Origin: Gammaproteobacteria bacterium
Lineage (GTDB): Bacteria > Pseudomonadota > Gammaproteobacteria > JAPPPA01
Assembly (NCBI GenBank): GCA_030425645.1
Contig: JAUHZK010000010.1
Span: 1 to 64,000, forward strand
Reading direction: 5' to 3'
Length of the DNA stretch: 64,000 nucleotides
The notes below the pieces were generated by a model that was not told where the DNA came from, made no database searches, and saw only the letters and a list, made by a program, of their open reading frames with translations. Each line of letters begins with the position of its first letter. The first letter of the stretch is position 1. The position numbers were made by a program, and so were the translations under genes. Positions 16,619 through 26,185 of the stretch are shown piece after piece.

Positions 16619-17803
16619 CTAACCAGACGCTTCAACCAATACCTTAACGGCCACATCACAAACTGTTTGCATGTCCCCTATCGAGAGAGTTGGGTGAACT
16701 AGAAACATGAGACTAGTAGCACCCAAGAGCTTGGCATTGACTAATCTTTTACTAGGCCTGAAGTTTGTTCCGTCAAAAGCCTTTTCTAAATAGACTTCAG
16801 AGCAAGTACCTTGAAAACAAGGCACTCCATGGTCAACGATGGCCCTCACAACACGGTCTCGGTCCCAGCCACTCTTTAGTTTGCGAGAATCGATGTAAAC
16901 GTAATGCTTATAACAGGCATGTTCCATATAGTCGGGCACCCGAACGGTCTGAATGCAGGCAAATTCACCCAAAGCATCATCTAACATCGCCGCGTTTTCT
17001 TGGCGCCTAGCTGTCCAGTCAGGCATTTTTCGAATTTGAATTCGGCCTATGGCAGACTGCATTTCGGTCAAGCGCCAGTTAGTACCAAACGACTCATGCA
17101 ACCAACGAAAACCCGGCGGATGTTTAGTCTCGTAAACTGCCGACCACGACTTCCCATGGTCCTTATAGCTCCACATCTTTGACCACAAGGATTTGTCATT
17201 GGTGGTAACCATTCCACCCTCCCCTCCGGTCGTCATAATTTTGTCCTGGCAAAAACTCCAAGCGCCAACATGTCCAATCGACCCAACCGAACGCCCTTTA
17301 TACCGTGCGCCATGCGCCTGAGCACAATCTTCGACCACGAGTAAGTCATGCTTTGCCGCTAGCGCCATGATTTCGTCCATTTCACAGGGAATACCAGCTA
17401 AATGAACACAAATAATCGCTTTGGTCTTCGACGACAACACTTGCTCAATAGTCTCAGCAGTTATGTTGCCGCTATTGGCATCCACGTCGGCAAACACGGG
17501 AATAGCTCCAGCATTTACGATACTAGAGGCTGAAGCTAAAAACGTTCGAGGTGTAACAACTACCTCGTCCCCAGCGCCGATATCAAGTGCTGTTAACGCT
17601 AAGTCTAGAGCCAGAGTGCCATTACCGACCGCAACGGCATACTTAGAGTCCGCATATTCAGCAAACTCTCTCTCAAACTCTCGCCCCTCGTTGCCTGTCC
17701 AATAATTTATCTTATTTGACAGCAGCACAGCACTCACCCTACGAGCCTCCTCTGCCGAGAAACTGGGCCAGCTCGGAAACTCCACTGAGTTCATAACAGT
17801 CAT
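16619..17803 (-). CDS. DegT/DnrJ/EryC1/StrS sugar aminotransferase
   Basis: This is a 394-residue PLP enzyme of the sugar aminotransferase family: VGNGTLALDLAL near residue 60, VVEDCAQAHGA with the PLP-contacting Asp, and SFCQDKIMTTGGEGG with the Schiff-base Lys. It would transfer an amino group from glutamate to the 4-keto sugar made by the WbpM-like dehydratase (UDP-linked) or by RmlB (dTDP-linked). Position in an operon with a PglC-type transferase favours the UDP-4-amino-4,6-dideoxy route, as PglE does in Campylobacter. It follows the acyltransferase gene by one base. Confidence 0.85.
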   Translation of the reverse strand: MTVMNSVEFPSWPSFSAEEARRVSAVLLSNKINYWTGNEGREFEREFAEYADSKYAVAVGNGTLALDLALTALDIGAGDEVVVTPRTFLASASSIVNAGAIPVFADVDANSGNITAETIEQVLSSKTKAIICVHLAGIPCEMDEIMALAAKHDLLVVEDCAQAHGARYKGRSVGSIGHVGAWSFCQDKIMTTGGEGGMVTTNDKSLWSKMWSYKDHGKSWSAVYETKHPPGFRWLHESFGTNWRLTEMQSAIGRIQIRKMPDWTARRQENAAMLDDALGEFACIQTVRVPDYMEHACYKHYVYIDSRKLKSGWDRDRVVRAIVDHGVPCFQGTCSEVYLEKAFDGTNFRPSKRLVNAKLLGATSLMFLVHPTLSIGDMQTVCDVAVKVLVEASG

Positions 17804-17804
17804 C

Positions 17805-18866
17805 TCACCACCTGTGCAGTTTCGTTCTTAACTGGCTCATTCTCACCTCAACAGCAAAGTACATTACTGTCGAAAATAGGACACTCACCGCAAATGCCAA
17901 CACTGTAGACAGCCCGGGTTGAGATGCAAAATAGCTATCAAAGACCAAAATGAAGAGCATGTGTGACAGGTAAAAAGTGTAGGAAATTTTACCGAAGCCG
18001 ACCATGAAGCGAGTGTTAAGAATACGAAAGGGCCACCAGTTACCCTTGCTCACTGCGAAATAGAATATTGGCATTAACGCTAGCCCCTGAATGGTGTAGC
18101 GAAAAACCTCCCGAAACAAATGCGAGCTAGGTATTAAACTCAGTATCAACACCACACTTGAACTCAACAAAATTAATAGCGCCCAAGCATTGCTTATAGG
18201 CATCGGCTTAGTTAAAGCAGGATTAACCGACAGCGCCAATATCGCGCCGAACAAAATTGAATCTATTCTTGCAAAAGTAGCCCAATATACCCTTTGAGGG
18301 AAAAAGTCATCTGCTACGTATAGCTTGTACCGCCAAGCTAACGTAACTAGGCAAATGACGCCCAACAGGAGCGCCAACTTTGGCATCGACACTTTTTTTA
18401 AACAAAAAATGAAGAGCAAAGGAAAGAGTAAGTAAAAGTGTTCTTCTACGGCCAATGACCAGGTCACGCGCATCCCTGGCAGCAACTGACTCACATCACG
18501 GTCACCCAAAATCACGAAGTAATTTGTGTAATGCAGAAAGCTCGAAAGAAGCCCCGCCAAAGTATGTTGCGACTCCACCACACCCGAATAAACCAGAATC
18601 AAAACCAACAGAAGCGTCAGGTAAAGTGGAGGAAATATGCGATAAACACGCCGCAGGTAGAAATTCTTTAACGAAATCGTCCCACTATTTGCGTACTCAA
18701 CACGCATCAACGTAGTAATAATATAACCACTCAAAAAGAAGAAAATGGTTACCCCAAAACCACCGGGCGCTAACGCCCCAAAATAATGGATGTGAGAAAA
18801 GAAGACGATAAGTACCGCGACCGCCCTAATTCCATCCAAAGAAGGTAAATAGCCTAGCTTAATCAT
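17805..18866 (-). CDS. Membrane acyltransferase, acyltransferase-3 (OafA-like)
   Basis: This is a 353-residue integral membrane protein with about ten hydrophobic segments. The N terminus SLDGIRAVAVLIVFFSHIH carries the family Arg and His residues used to move an acyl group, usually acetyl, across the inner membrane onto a polysaccharide. Such proteins O-acetylate exopolysaccharide or O-antigen. It lies between an epimerase and a sugar aminotransferase in the polysaccharide locus, so it probably decorates the repeat unit. N-acetylation of the amino sugar is less likely for this family. Confidence 0.85.
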   Translation of the reverse strand: MIKLGYLPSLDGIRAVAVLIVFFSHIHYFGALAPGGFGVTIFFFLSGYIITTLMRVEYANSGTISLKNFYLRRVYRIFPPLYLTLLLVLILVYSGVVESQHTLAGLLSSFLHYTNYFVILGDRDVSQLLPGMRVTWSLAVEEHFYLLFPLLFIFCLKKVSMPKLALLLGVICLVTLAWRYKLYVADDFFPQRVYWATFARIDSILFGAILALSVNPALTKPMPISNAWALLILLSSSVVLILSLIPSSHLFREVFRYTIQGLALMPIFYFAVSKGNWWPFRILNTRFMVGFGKISYTFYLSHMLFILVFDSYFASQPGLSTVLAFAVSVLFSTVMYFAVEVRMSQLRTKLHRW

Positions 18867-18899
18867 ACTTTCTCACAAAATATGGAGGCACAGCCAGCA

Positions 18900-19790
18900 T
18901 CATAAAAACCGCCTTTCAGCCATCAGCTTGATCCCCTCTCTAAGGGATATAGTCGATCGATAACCAAATGCCTCTGCCGCCTTCGTCACCTGTAGGTCAT
19001 ATCTACAAAACGGCGGCGAGGACTGCCCATCGCAAGGCTCTATAGAGGTCTCTCCAAGGCCTTCTTGTTCAATACAAACCTGAGCCAACTCCAGCACACT
19101 CGTCATAGTGTCCGAAGCAATGTTATAGGTGCCCCAGGCACCCTCCTCCAAAGCTTGGATCGCCGCATTAGCGACATCAAAACAGTGCACAAAGTTAATT
19201 CTATTTCCGCATGGACGAGCAATCCTGATTGTTTGTCCGTTCCTAGCTTGCGTCAAGAATCTAGCTACCAACTGCTGCTCATTCAAGCCATACCCATATA
19301 ACGATGACGGCCGCAAGACAACCAAGTTAAGGCCTTGATGAACATAGTGGCTTAGCACCTGCTCGGACATATATTTAGTGAAGCCATAGAAACCGCCGAA
19401 ATTGTTCGTCGTTAACCTAGCAGACTCCGTTATCGCCTTGGCGTGAGGCGCCTCGTATACAGTGGCCCCCGAGATGTATACCAGTGGCACCTCCCGCAGA
19501 ACAGCCCACTCAGCCAAAGCCACCGTCGCGCGAACATTTACATCAAAAAGCTCTCGACCAGTCTTAAACTTAGCCGCCGAAGGGACCGCGGCACCTACAT
19601 GAATCACCGCACTAACGTCACCAAATATTTGATCTAGCTGCTGACTTTCAACCCAGCAGGACAAGTCCCACTGCTTGCGGGTTATAGCGACAGACGGCAC
19701 TGACCTAGCCTCGAGCAACGCCTCAACGTGCCTGCCCAGCATTCCGCCACTACCAGTTACGCCAACCAGACTTAAAAGGCTACTAGACAC
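18900..19790 (-). CDS. NAD-dependent epimerase/dehydratase family protein
   Basis: This is a 296-residue extended SDR with GVTGSGGMLG at the N terminus and YGFTKYMSE as the Y-x-x-x-K site, giving a plausible nucleotide-sugar epimerase or reductase. The exact substrate is not clear. GTG 19790 directly follows the upstream stop (TAGCGTG), which suggests coupled translation; a TTG nine codons earlier is in frame but would overlap the ATP-grasp gene. It groups with the ATP-grasp and phosphoesterase genes as a tightly packed trio. Confidence 0.75.
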   Translation of the reverse strand: MSSSLLSLVGVTGSGGMLGRHVEALLEARSVPSVAITRKQWDLSCWVESQQLDQIFGDVSAVIHVGAAVPSAAKFKTGRELFDVNVRATVALAEWAVLREVPLVYISGATVYEAPHAKAITESARLTTNNFGGFYGFTKYMSEQVLSHYVHQGLNLVVLRPSSLYGYGLNEQQLVARFLTQARNGQTIRIARPCGNRINFVHCFDVANAAIQALEEGAWGTYNIASDTMTSVLELAQVCIEQEGLGETSIEPCDGQSSPPFCRYDLQVTKAAEAFGYRSTISLREGIKLMAERRFL

Positions 19791-19791
19791 G

Positions 19792-20802
19792 CTATAAAAC
19801 CGAAACGCTGGGAGCAACAGGTTCTAAATAGCCATCCTTGCGCAACTGATCCATATCTCCAACTGGAACCACCGACTCTGTCCAATGGCGCAGAACCATT
19901 TTTTCGTAATCAATATTAGCGGTATAAGAAAACCCTAAAACCATCGACAAATAATATTCGACAGGGTTAAAGCCCAACTGCGAACAAAATGGGGTAGTAC
20001 CAGAAAAGCGGCAATTAATTTCGAATACTTTTGGAACATTGCCACTAAGACGCAACTGAAAGTTACAGGAGCCGTTTACTTCAAGCCGTTTAGCTAACTC
20101 AGTCACATAACCTTCAATAGAAACAGAGCGCACAGGTCTGGCACGAAAGGTATCACCGGAACGCAACGTCCGTTGCAACAATAACGCCTCCGAGACCACT
20201 CCATTTACAGCAACGACCGTACACGTGTATTCCTCATCATCAGACCCGACTAACTCTTGCACCATCAAGCCCGGCTCTGCATCTATACGACGCCGTAACT
20301 CATTTTCGTTGTGCACAACACCCACGCCAATCGAACGGCAGCCAATGCGCGGCTTCACCACAACAGGAAAGCGCAAATCTACTGGCAACGCCTCAGGTAA
20401 ATAACTCTCCGGAGCCGGGAGGTTATGGCTTTTTATGAATTCATAAGTCAGATATTTATCATCAGCGATGTTGATCGCTGTCAGAGGCGAAACAACCACG
20501 GTGGTACCCGTTTCACGATTGATGAAATCTGCGTATTCCGCACACTTGACCAATTCAACATCAGTGCCTGGAAAATAGAAATCAACCCGTTCCTTCTTAA
20601 ATATCTCGATCAGCTCTGGTATGTAATCCGCCTCAGAGGCTTTAGGGACCAAATAAGATTTATTAGTTGTATAGAGCCCTGGCGCCAAATGGCTCGCGTC
20701 AGCCGATATGATGGATATATCAATGGCGGAAATTAACTTTAATGACTTTATTATTCCTTGCCCAACTCCACCACCAGCGCCGCTAACAAATACGGTAATC
20801 AT
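19792..20802 (-). CDS. ATP-grasp ligase (carbamoyl-phosphate synthase-like)
   Basis: This is a 336-residue ATP-grasp enzyme. The N-terminal Rossmann-like domain begins VFVSGAGGGVGQG; the ATP-grasp core follows with FPVVVKPRIGCRSIGV (ATP-binding Lys) and FEINCRFSGTTPF (metal-binding Glu and Asn). Members activate a carboxylate as acyl phosphate and join it to an amine or thiol. In polysaccharide loci such ligases are candidates for amide-linking amino acids to uronic acids or amino sugars. Here UDP-GalNAcA and a 4-amino sugar are both predicted, so either could be the acceptor; this is inference. The start overlaps the phosphoesterase stop by four bases. Confidence 0.8.
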   Translation of the reverse strand: MITVFVSGAGGGVGQGIIKSLKLISAIDISIISADASHLAPGLYTTNKSYLVPKASEADYIPELIEIFKKERVDFYFPGTDVELVKCAEYADFINRETGTTVVVSPLTAINIADDKYLTYEFIKSHNLPAPESYLPEALPVDLRFPVVVKPRIGCRSIGVGVVHNENELRRRIDAEPGLMVQELVGSDDEEYTCTVVAVNGVVSEALLLQRTLRSGDTFRARPVRSVSIEGYVTELAKRLEVNGSCNFQLRLSGNVPKVFEINCRFSGTTPFCSQLGFNPVEYYLSMVLGFSYTANIDYEKMVLRHWTESVVPVGDMDQLRKDGYLEPVAPSVSVL

Positions 20803-21629
20803 CGTTGCCCCTTAACGAAATAAGACTTTAGCCGATCCTTCGTTTGTCGGCTCAGACTGGAACACTCAATCTGACTGAGATGAGCATCAGTGTCGAAACA
20901 AATATTCACAACCTCTACCGCAGCCCCCTCACTACCAATATCCATTAGCAAAAAAGCCGGCTCTGTGCCACGGGGCTGCCCTATTGACCCGGTATTTAAG
21001 ACGTATATTTTATCGTTATTAGATGAACATCTGAGCACAGATTGCGACTCAGAAAAAGAAACATCCACTTCCGTGCCAACGGCAGAGCACACACCAATCT
21101 TGGAGCGGTGCGTGTGCCCGAACACGCCGGTGTAATAACCATCGTCTCTAAGCGCCCTAGCAGCCTCGGCATGATCCTTGGAACTATTGATATACCGCCA
21201 GTCTCCATAAACAAAAGGATTCGCGTGAGCAAAAAAGACACCTTCGAGCGCGTATTTATCTTGCCACTGAAATACGTCTCCTAACTTATAGCGGCAAACT
21301 TGATGCGTCCAAAGTACGGATTCTTTGACAAACTCTGGGACTTTATAGATAAACGGCGAGACCTCAGCGTCTAGGTCAAAATAAAACTGGTCATGATTAC
21401 CTTTTATAAAAATGACCTCGTAATCGCGCGTCAAACTCAACAACTGACCAACCACCCCATTGGGATCACAGCCATAAGTTAGCAAATCGCCCAGGACAAT
21501 CACTGCCTGGACCTCTTGTCGCCGAATTTCGGCAATCACAACCGACAAGGCCGCAGAGTTGCCATGTATATCAGACACTACCGCAACACGGGTAGACTCT
21601 TTCGCCAAGCTCCCCAGCACATTACTCAC
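20799..21629 (-). CDS. Calcineurin-like metallophosphoesterase
   Basis: This is a 276-residue protein with the full metallophosphoesterase signature: DIHGN (about 20), GDLLTYG, KGNHDQ, a His in FFAHANP and GHTHRS. It hydrolyses a phosphate ester with two metal ions in the cytoplasm. Its substrate is unknown. Position between the initiating sugar transferase and the ATP-grasp ligase suggests a role in making or recycling a phosphorylated intermediate of the polysaccharide pathway. It overlaps both neighbours by a few bases. Confidence 0.85.
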   Translation of the reverse strand: MSNVLGSLAKESTRVAVVSDIHGNSAALSVVIAEIRRQEVQAVIVLGDLLTYGCDPNGVVGQLLSLTRDYEVIFIKGNHDQFYFDLDAEVSPFIYKVPEFVKESVLWTHQVCRYKLGDVFQWQDKYALEGVFFAHANPFVYGDWRYINSSKDHAEAARALRDDGYYTGVFGHTHRSKIGVCSAVGTEVDVSFSESQSVLRCSSNNDKIYVLNTGSIGQPRGTEPAFLLMDIGSEGAAVEVVNICFDTDAHLSQIECSSLSRQTKDRLKSYFVKGQR

Positions 21630-22230
21630 TGCCCGTCCCCTTAGTGCCAGTAAATCTCGGCATGATTCCTTCTTGCTCAGAATTTACACCTTCTTTAGCG
21701 ACAACTTTTTTAACGGTTCGAAATAGGATTTTTAGGTCTAGTAACAGGCTCCGATTGTCGACGTACCAAACATCTAATTTGAACTTATCTTCCCAACTAA
21801 TGCCGTTGCGTCCATTTATCTGCGCCCAGCCAGTAATGCCCGGTTTGACTTCGTGTCTACGGGCTTGCTCAGGACTATACAAAGGCAGGTAATCAACTAG
21901 CAGCGGCCGAGGCCCTACCAAGCTCATATCCCCTTTCAATACAGACCACAATCCCGGCAGCTCGTCCAAACTGGAATTTCTTAGCCTACGACCAAGGGCA
22001 GTTACGCGCTCGTCATCCGGTATTGCTCCACCTTGCGCATCTACTGACGGCCCCATACTCCTAAATTTATACATCTTGAACGACCGCCCTTCTTTACCCG
22101 CTCTCAGCTGTGAAAACAGCACTGGCCGCCCCATGCTGCAGACAACACAGAAAGACACCGTCATTAATACGGGAATCAAAAGAATCAGAGCTAGGAAACT
22201 AAGGGAAAAATCTAACCCACGCTTAATCAC
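21622..22230 (-). CDS. Initiating sugar-phosphate transferase, PglC/WcaJ C-terminal type
   Basis: This is a 202-residue monotopic phosphoglycosyltransferase. It has one N-terminal hydrophobic re-entrant helix, then FKMYKFRSM, SLDELPGLWSVLKGDMSLVGPRPL (with the catalytic Asp-Glu pair) and KPGITGWAQINGR. It attaches the first sugar phosphate to undecaprenyl phosphate on the cytoplasmic face of the inner membrane. The small form resembles PglC, which uses UDP-diNAc-bacillosamine. GTG 22230 has GGAG seven bases upstream and overlaps the stop of the preceding glycosyltransferase (GTGATTAA); the ATG 11 codons earlier adds residues the family lacks. Confidence 0.9.
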   Translation of the reverse strand: MIKRGLDFSLSFLALILLIPVLMTVSFCVVCSMGRPVLFSQLRAGKEGRSFKMYKFRSMGPSVDAQGGAIPDDERVTALGRRLRNSSLDELPGLWSVLKGDMSLVGPRPLLVDYLPLYSPEQARRHEVKPGITGWAQINGRNGISWEDKFKLDVWYVDNRSLLLDLKILFRTVKKVVAKEGVNSEQEGIMPRFTGTKGTGSE

Positions 22231-23341
22231 TGACAGCTCCAACAATGTCCAGCAACTCAGCATTTACTTTATGCACATCAAACTCCTTCTCGACATACTG
22301 ACGACTGGCTTGTCCCATTCTATGTAATTGATCTGCATTCTCAATTAACCACTGCATTCTCTCTGCCAGCGCACCCGCATCCTTCGCTTCAACCAAAAAA
22401 CCATTGCGCCCATCAACTACAGTTTCATTGCAGCCGGGAACATCTGTAGTCAGTATTGGACGACCGATGGCCATTGCTTCCAGCACCGTGCGCGGCATTC
22501 CCTCGTGATAAGAAGGCAGCACAAACACTGTACAGTCCTCTAAGTAAGGACGCACATCATCGACTTGACCTAAATAATCGAGAACTCCGTCCCCGCTCCA
22601 TTTGTCAACTTGAGACATAGGGATGCCATCCGGAGAGGAGTCCTCAGGGCCAAGAAGTCTGAACTGCACATTAGGAAAACGCCGCTTAACTACCCGAGCA
22701 GCCTCCGCGTATTCGCAAACCCCCTTCTCACCCAACAACCGTGAGATCATCAAAAACACAAAGGGGGCAGTCCGTGTCCTAGAAAAACAAAATTGCCCAA
22801 CATTTACACCCGAGCCCGCAACCCGAGCAGTTTTTTGCTCTGGAACAATTCCAAAGTCACAAAATACTTGCTTGTTCTCGAAGTTTTGAAAAATCACTCC
22901 CTTAGATTTCATTAGCGCTGATTTATATAGGAACACAATCAACTGCCGCAACAAATTCCTTTTCAGCGAGCCGCCTTGAAAAGCATATCCAAGCCCCGTA
23001 ATCATGGCGAAGAATCGCGCCTTGGGCGTCAGCGCAGCAGCAATACCGCCCCAAATAACCGGCTTAATCGTATAGGCCAGAATTACATCCGGCCTTTCTC
23101 GCCAGAACGCAATTATTAACATCAGTAAAGTTTGCAAATCAGCAAGCGGCTGTAAACCGTTGCGAGAAACACGGTACGGCCTATATTTAGCTCCTAAATT
23201 AACGATCTGTTGTTCAATAGCGTCGCTTGCTGGCGCCGCCATCGCCACCACACTATGCCCTTCGGCAATCATCGCTTTCATTAAATCCTGACGAAACAAA
23301 ACCAGCGACTCAGGCAACGCTCCGATGACAACTATCTTCAC
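22223..23341 (-). CDS. Glycosyltransferase family 4, PglA-like
   Basis: This is a 372-residue GT-B enzyme. The N-terminal half has the sugar-acceptor domain with the conserved ITGLGYAF stretch; the C-terminal half has ISRLLGEKGVCEY and the nucleotide-sugar motif PSYHEGMPRTVLEAMAIGRP with the EX7E-type glutamates. It resembles PglA/WbpJ/CapM-type enzymes that add the second sugar to an undecaprenyl-linked bacillosamine-like residue. That fits its place directly before the PglC-type transferase. Donor sugar is not determined. Confidence 0.85.
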   Translation of the reverse strand: MKIVVIGALPESLVLFRQDLMKAMIAEGHSVVAMAAPASDAIEQQIVNLGAKYRPYRVSRNGLQPLADLQTLLMLIIAFWRERPDVILAYTIKPVIWGGIAAALTPKARFFAMITGLGYAFQGGSLKRNLLRQLIVFLYKSALMKSKGVIFQNFENKQVFCDFGIVPEQKTARVAGSGVNVGQFCFSRTRTAPFVFLMISRLLGEKGVCEYAEAARVVKRRFPNVQFRLLGPEDSSPDGIPMSQVDKWSGDGVLDYLGQVDDVRPYLEDCTVFVLPSYHEGMPRTVLEAMAIGRPILTTDVPGCNETVVDGRNGFLVEAKDAGALAERMQWLIENADQLHRMGQASRQYVEKEFDVHKVNAELLDIVGAVSD

Positions 23342-24441
23342 CTTGTGCGCCTCAGCCGACTAGTTCCAGATAAGAAAAGATAGATAAACATTGGTAAAAA
23401 CATCCATTTCTGCCTAATGGCTATCCCTAAGTTCGCCGTAACCAACGACAGTACGATTAAAGTCCCGAGCGCATATATCCACATAAAAGCTCTACCGTCA
23501 TGCCGCGCCAGCAAATGTTTAGAACGAAGACCAAATAAAGTGAGCACTAGCAAAAAGCAGTTATCAAGCGAGCCTAAAAATGCAACCACACTGTGAGCCT
23601 CAAATGGCAATGGCCTAAACATGTATGAAAACATCTGCAGAGGTAGGGTCATAGAGGCGATATCGACACTACTGCCGCCCCCCATATTTAGCGACTGCTT
23701 CGCTTGAACATAGGACGCCAGTGTTTCAATATCCGCCTGCCGACCGACCCCTGCGTAATCAAGCGCAAATGGGATTAAGGCCGCCGCCACGATTAACGCT
23801 AGTATCGCGATACCGACCCGCTGCGCGCCTCCGACGCCACGATTAAAAATGGCCGACACAGCTAAAGACAAAACCACCAAACTCGCTATATGAGGACGCA
23901 CGACCAACATCAACACAGTCGCGGCAGCAAACATGTACTTACGCCTATTCAAGCGTATTACCGACCACAACATCACGCTTACTGATAGAAAAGACAATGC
24001 GTCTTTACCCAAAGCAGCAGACCAAAAACTAATAGAAGGCAAAAACGGCACTAGCCTTATAAAAAGACTGGTCCAGCGATCTAACGCTTTCGAATACTTT
24101 ATATGCCCAAGCGCCGCATCGAAAAAAAGCAAGCCAATGGCACCAAAGATATTAAACAAAGCAAAACAAGTTGCTAACGTAAAGTTGGCGGCCACCAAGA
24201 CACAGGTAAAAGCACGTATCGCCTTAGTGCCGGGATATAACTCACACTCACCAGCAGAGGCCGCCAGAAAGTAAGCAACGGCATCGTTGTACCCGGTAGA
24301 GGTATAATAGAAATAGATTAGACAAAACAAAGAGTGCCATAGATATAAGGCAAATGCGCGCGATACATTTACGCGTAACACTTGGGCAAGCCCAAGCGAC
24401 AAAAACAGCCCGAGCAAAAAGATTATTATTGCAAGTAACAT
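23338..24441 (-). CDS. Polytopic membrane protein, probable Wzy polymerase
   Basis: This is a 367-residue protein with about ten hydrophobic segments and a larger periplasmic loop around residues 215-260. No catalytic signature is clear. Its topology and its place between two glycosyltransferases in a locus with Wzx, Wza and Wzc make it the only good candidate for the repeat-unit polymerase. It overlaps the next gene by four bases. Wzy proteins diverge so fast that sequence alone cannot confirm this. Confidence 0.65.
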   Translation of the reverse strand: MLLAIIIFLLGLFLSLGLAQVLRVNVSRAFALYLWHSLFCLIYFYYTSTGYNDAVAYFLAASAGECELYPGTKAIRAFTCVLVAANFTLATCFALFNIFGAIGLLFFDAALGHIKYSKALDRWTSLFIRLVPFLPSISFWSAALGKDALSFLSVSVMLWSVIRLNRRKYMFAAATVLMLVVRPHIASLVVLSLAVSAIFNRGVGGAQRVGIAILALIVAAALIPFALDYAGVGRQADIETLASYVQAKQSLNMGGGSSVDIASMTLPLQMFSYMFRPLPFEAHSVVAFLGSLDNCFLLVLTLFGLRSKHLLARHDGRAFMWIYALGTLIVLSLVTANLGIAIRQKWMFLPMFIYLFLSGTSRLRRTR

Positions 24442-24451
24442 AATAAAAACG

Positions 24452-25549
24452 CTAAGCGCTAGCTAGCCGATGGTAAAGCTCGCGGTGCTCCGTCAACGCC
24501 CGCCGAATGGAAAAAACATTTTCACCACTCAAGCTTTTCTCGGCGAGGGTTTTTCGCTTAGGTGCGCTAGTCACCAAAGACCGAATAGCCTGAGCTAAAG
24601 CCTCGACGTCAAAGGCTGGAACTACAACGCCTCCGCCAGTCATCTCGATCACCTCTTTACAGCCACCCACATCGGTCACAATACTTGGAACTCCGGATAT
24701 TTGCGCTTCAATAAGTGCAATCGGCAACCCTTCCCATGCCGATGACATAACGAAAATGTCAGACACCGAAAACAGCTCAGGCACGTCGCTTCTATTCCCG
24801 AGTAGCGATATACGCCCTTCTAACCCGTTCGCCCTAATTTCGTTGGTTAAGGTTTCACGAAGCACGCCCTCACCAGCAATTTTTACGCAAAAGTTAGAAA
24901 CCCCGGCATCCACCACCCGGCGAGCTGCCGCAACTAGCAAAGAGTAGTTTTTCTGTTCGATAAGCCCGCCAACCGACAAAATATTGATGTCAGCTTTACT
25001 GCCCAAGCTGTTCGGCTTGCGCCGCGAAAATCTCGAACTATCAACGGCGTTATAAATAACCGTAGACTTGGCTCCAACACGAGCAACCTCATTCACCCTA
25101 GCCTCACAGGTAGGCGAAATACTAATAATATGCTGGCACAGCGACATTAAAACTCTGAACAAAACCGCCGGCACTTTAACCACGGAATTGTGGTGCGTAT
25201 AGACCAAGGGCGTGGCCTTTTGACCAATAGCCCCATATAAAATACCGGACAACAAATGACTATGAATAATGTCTGGAGAGAATGCTTTTACCACGGCTCG
25301 AAAAGCGCGGATTCCTTTGAGTAAATTCCTTCGGCTTCCAGTAGGCAAAAAATAAAACGGCACACCATTCGACTGCAGCTCCGCCAAAAACTGTCGTTCG
25401 AAAGACTCGCTTCGACCAATATCCTCAGCGCGGGAAACAAAAAGCACGGCAGCCGAAACCCCTTCACTCTCAGACCCGATAGCCATATCCCTAACTAACA
25501 CTTCAGCGCCACCCGCCGCAGGAGCAGAAACTATATGCAAGACCTTCAC
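24452..25549 (-). CDS. Glycosyltransferase family 4
   Basis: This is a 365-residue GT-B enzyme: HIVSAPAAGGAEVLVRDMA at the N terminus, DIIHSHLLSG in the acceptor domain, and SSAWEGLPIALIEAQISGVPSI as the donor-binding EX7E region. It adds one sugar of the repeat unit on the cytoplasmic face of the membrane. It follows the small sulfotransferase by three bases. Linkage and donor are unknown. Confidence 0.85.
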   Translation of the reverse strand: MKVLHIVSAPAAGGAEVLVRDMAIGSESEGVSAAVLFVSRAEDIGRSESFERQFLAELQSNGVPFYFLPTGSRRNLLKGIRAFRAVVKAFSPDIIHSHLLSGILYGAIGQKATPLVYTHHNSVVKVPAVLFRVLMSLCQHIISISPTCEARVNEVARVGAKSTVIYNAVDSSRFSRRKPNSLGSKADINILSVGGLIEQKNYSLLVAAARRVVDAGVSNFCVKIAGEGVLRETLTNEIRANGLEGRISLLGNRSDVPELFSVSDIFVMSSAWEGLPIALIEAQISGVPSIVTDVGGCKEVIEMTGGGVVVPAFDVEALAQAIRSLVTSAPKRKTLAEKSLSGENVFSIRRALTEHRELYHRLASA

Positions 25550-25552
25550 TGC

Positions 25553-26185
25553 TTAGCTTCCATATCCGAATATCTCTATATCTTGCCTATATATGCCGGC
25601 GATTTTTTCTCTGATAGCAGGCGAAATTTGGCTCTTTAACCGCTGCTTCGATCCACTTGAATTCTTGGTATTCACAGAAATTGGGCGCCCTAGCAACTTA
25701 GCCACCTCTTGCATATCAGTATCAATATTTTCCAGTCGCCCTAGAAAATCCACCATCACCTGACCATCCGAGTCACATACAAAAGCGTGTTGAGGCTGAA
25801 AAACAAAGTCTAGGTCCGCAATGTTTTTCTTGTCCAACCAGTCAAATACAAACGACTCGAAGGTCTCAAACTCCGGTATCTGATATTGCTCAGGATTGTG
25901 TATTCCCATCGACTCGGTCTGCCCCTTTTTAGCAAAACAGTAAGCCGAATAAACTCGCTCCCATGGGTCGCGCACAAAAGCGAACGTAAAGGCATCTTGA
26001 TACAAGCGCGGAAACGCACGACGAATTTCTAACGCCGAATAGTGCCCCAGGGTACGCCCATACACTGCGTGATTAATGCTGGTACCGGCGACCTTCGGAA
26101 CATGAATAAAGATTGCCTTTTGAGCATGCCAATAACGCCGGCGGCGATAAAGGTTAAGCCTGTGTTTAACATCATTTAATGTCAT
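25553..26185 (-). CDS. Sulfotransferase family 2 (carbohydrate sulfotransferase-like)
   Basis: This is a 210-residue PAPS-dependent sulfotransferase. The 5'-phosphosulfate loop HVPKVAGTS lies at residues 28-36 and the 3'-phosphate loop FVRDPWERVYSAY at about 70-82, the two diagnostic sites of the HNK-1/chondroitin sulfotransferase family. It would move sulfate from PAPS to a sugar hydroxyl of the repeat unit in the cytoplasm. It overlaps the family-2 glycosyltransferase by 14 bases, so it is clearly part of this operon. Confidence 0.85.
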   Translation of the reverse strand: MTLNDVKHRLNLYRRRRYWHAQKAIFIHVPKVAGTSINHAVYGRTLGHYSALEIRRAFPRLYQDAFTFAFVRDPWERVYSAYCFAKKGQTESMGIHNPEQYQIPEFETFESFVFDWLDKKNIADLDFVFQPQHAFVCDSDGQVMVDFLGRLENIDTDMQEVAKLLGRPISVNTKNSSGSKQRLKSQISPAIREKIAGIYRQDIEIFGYGS

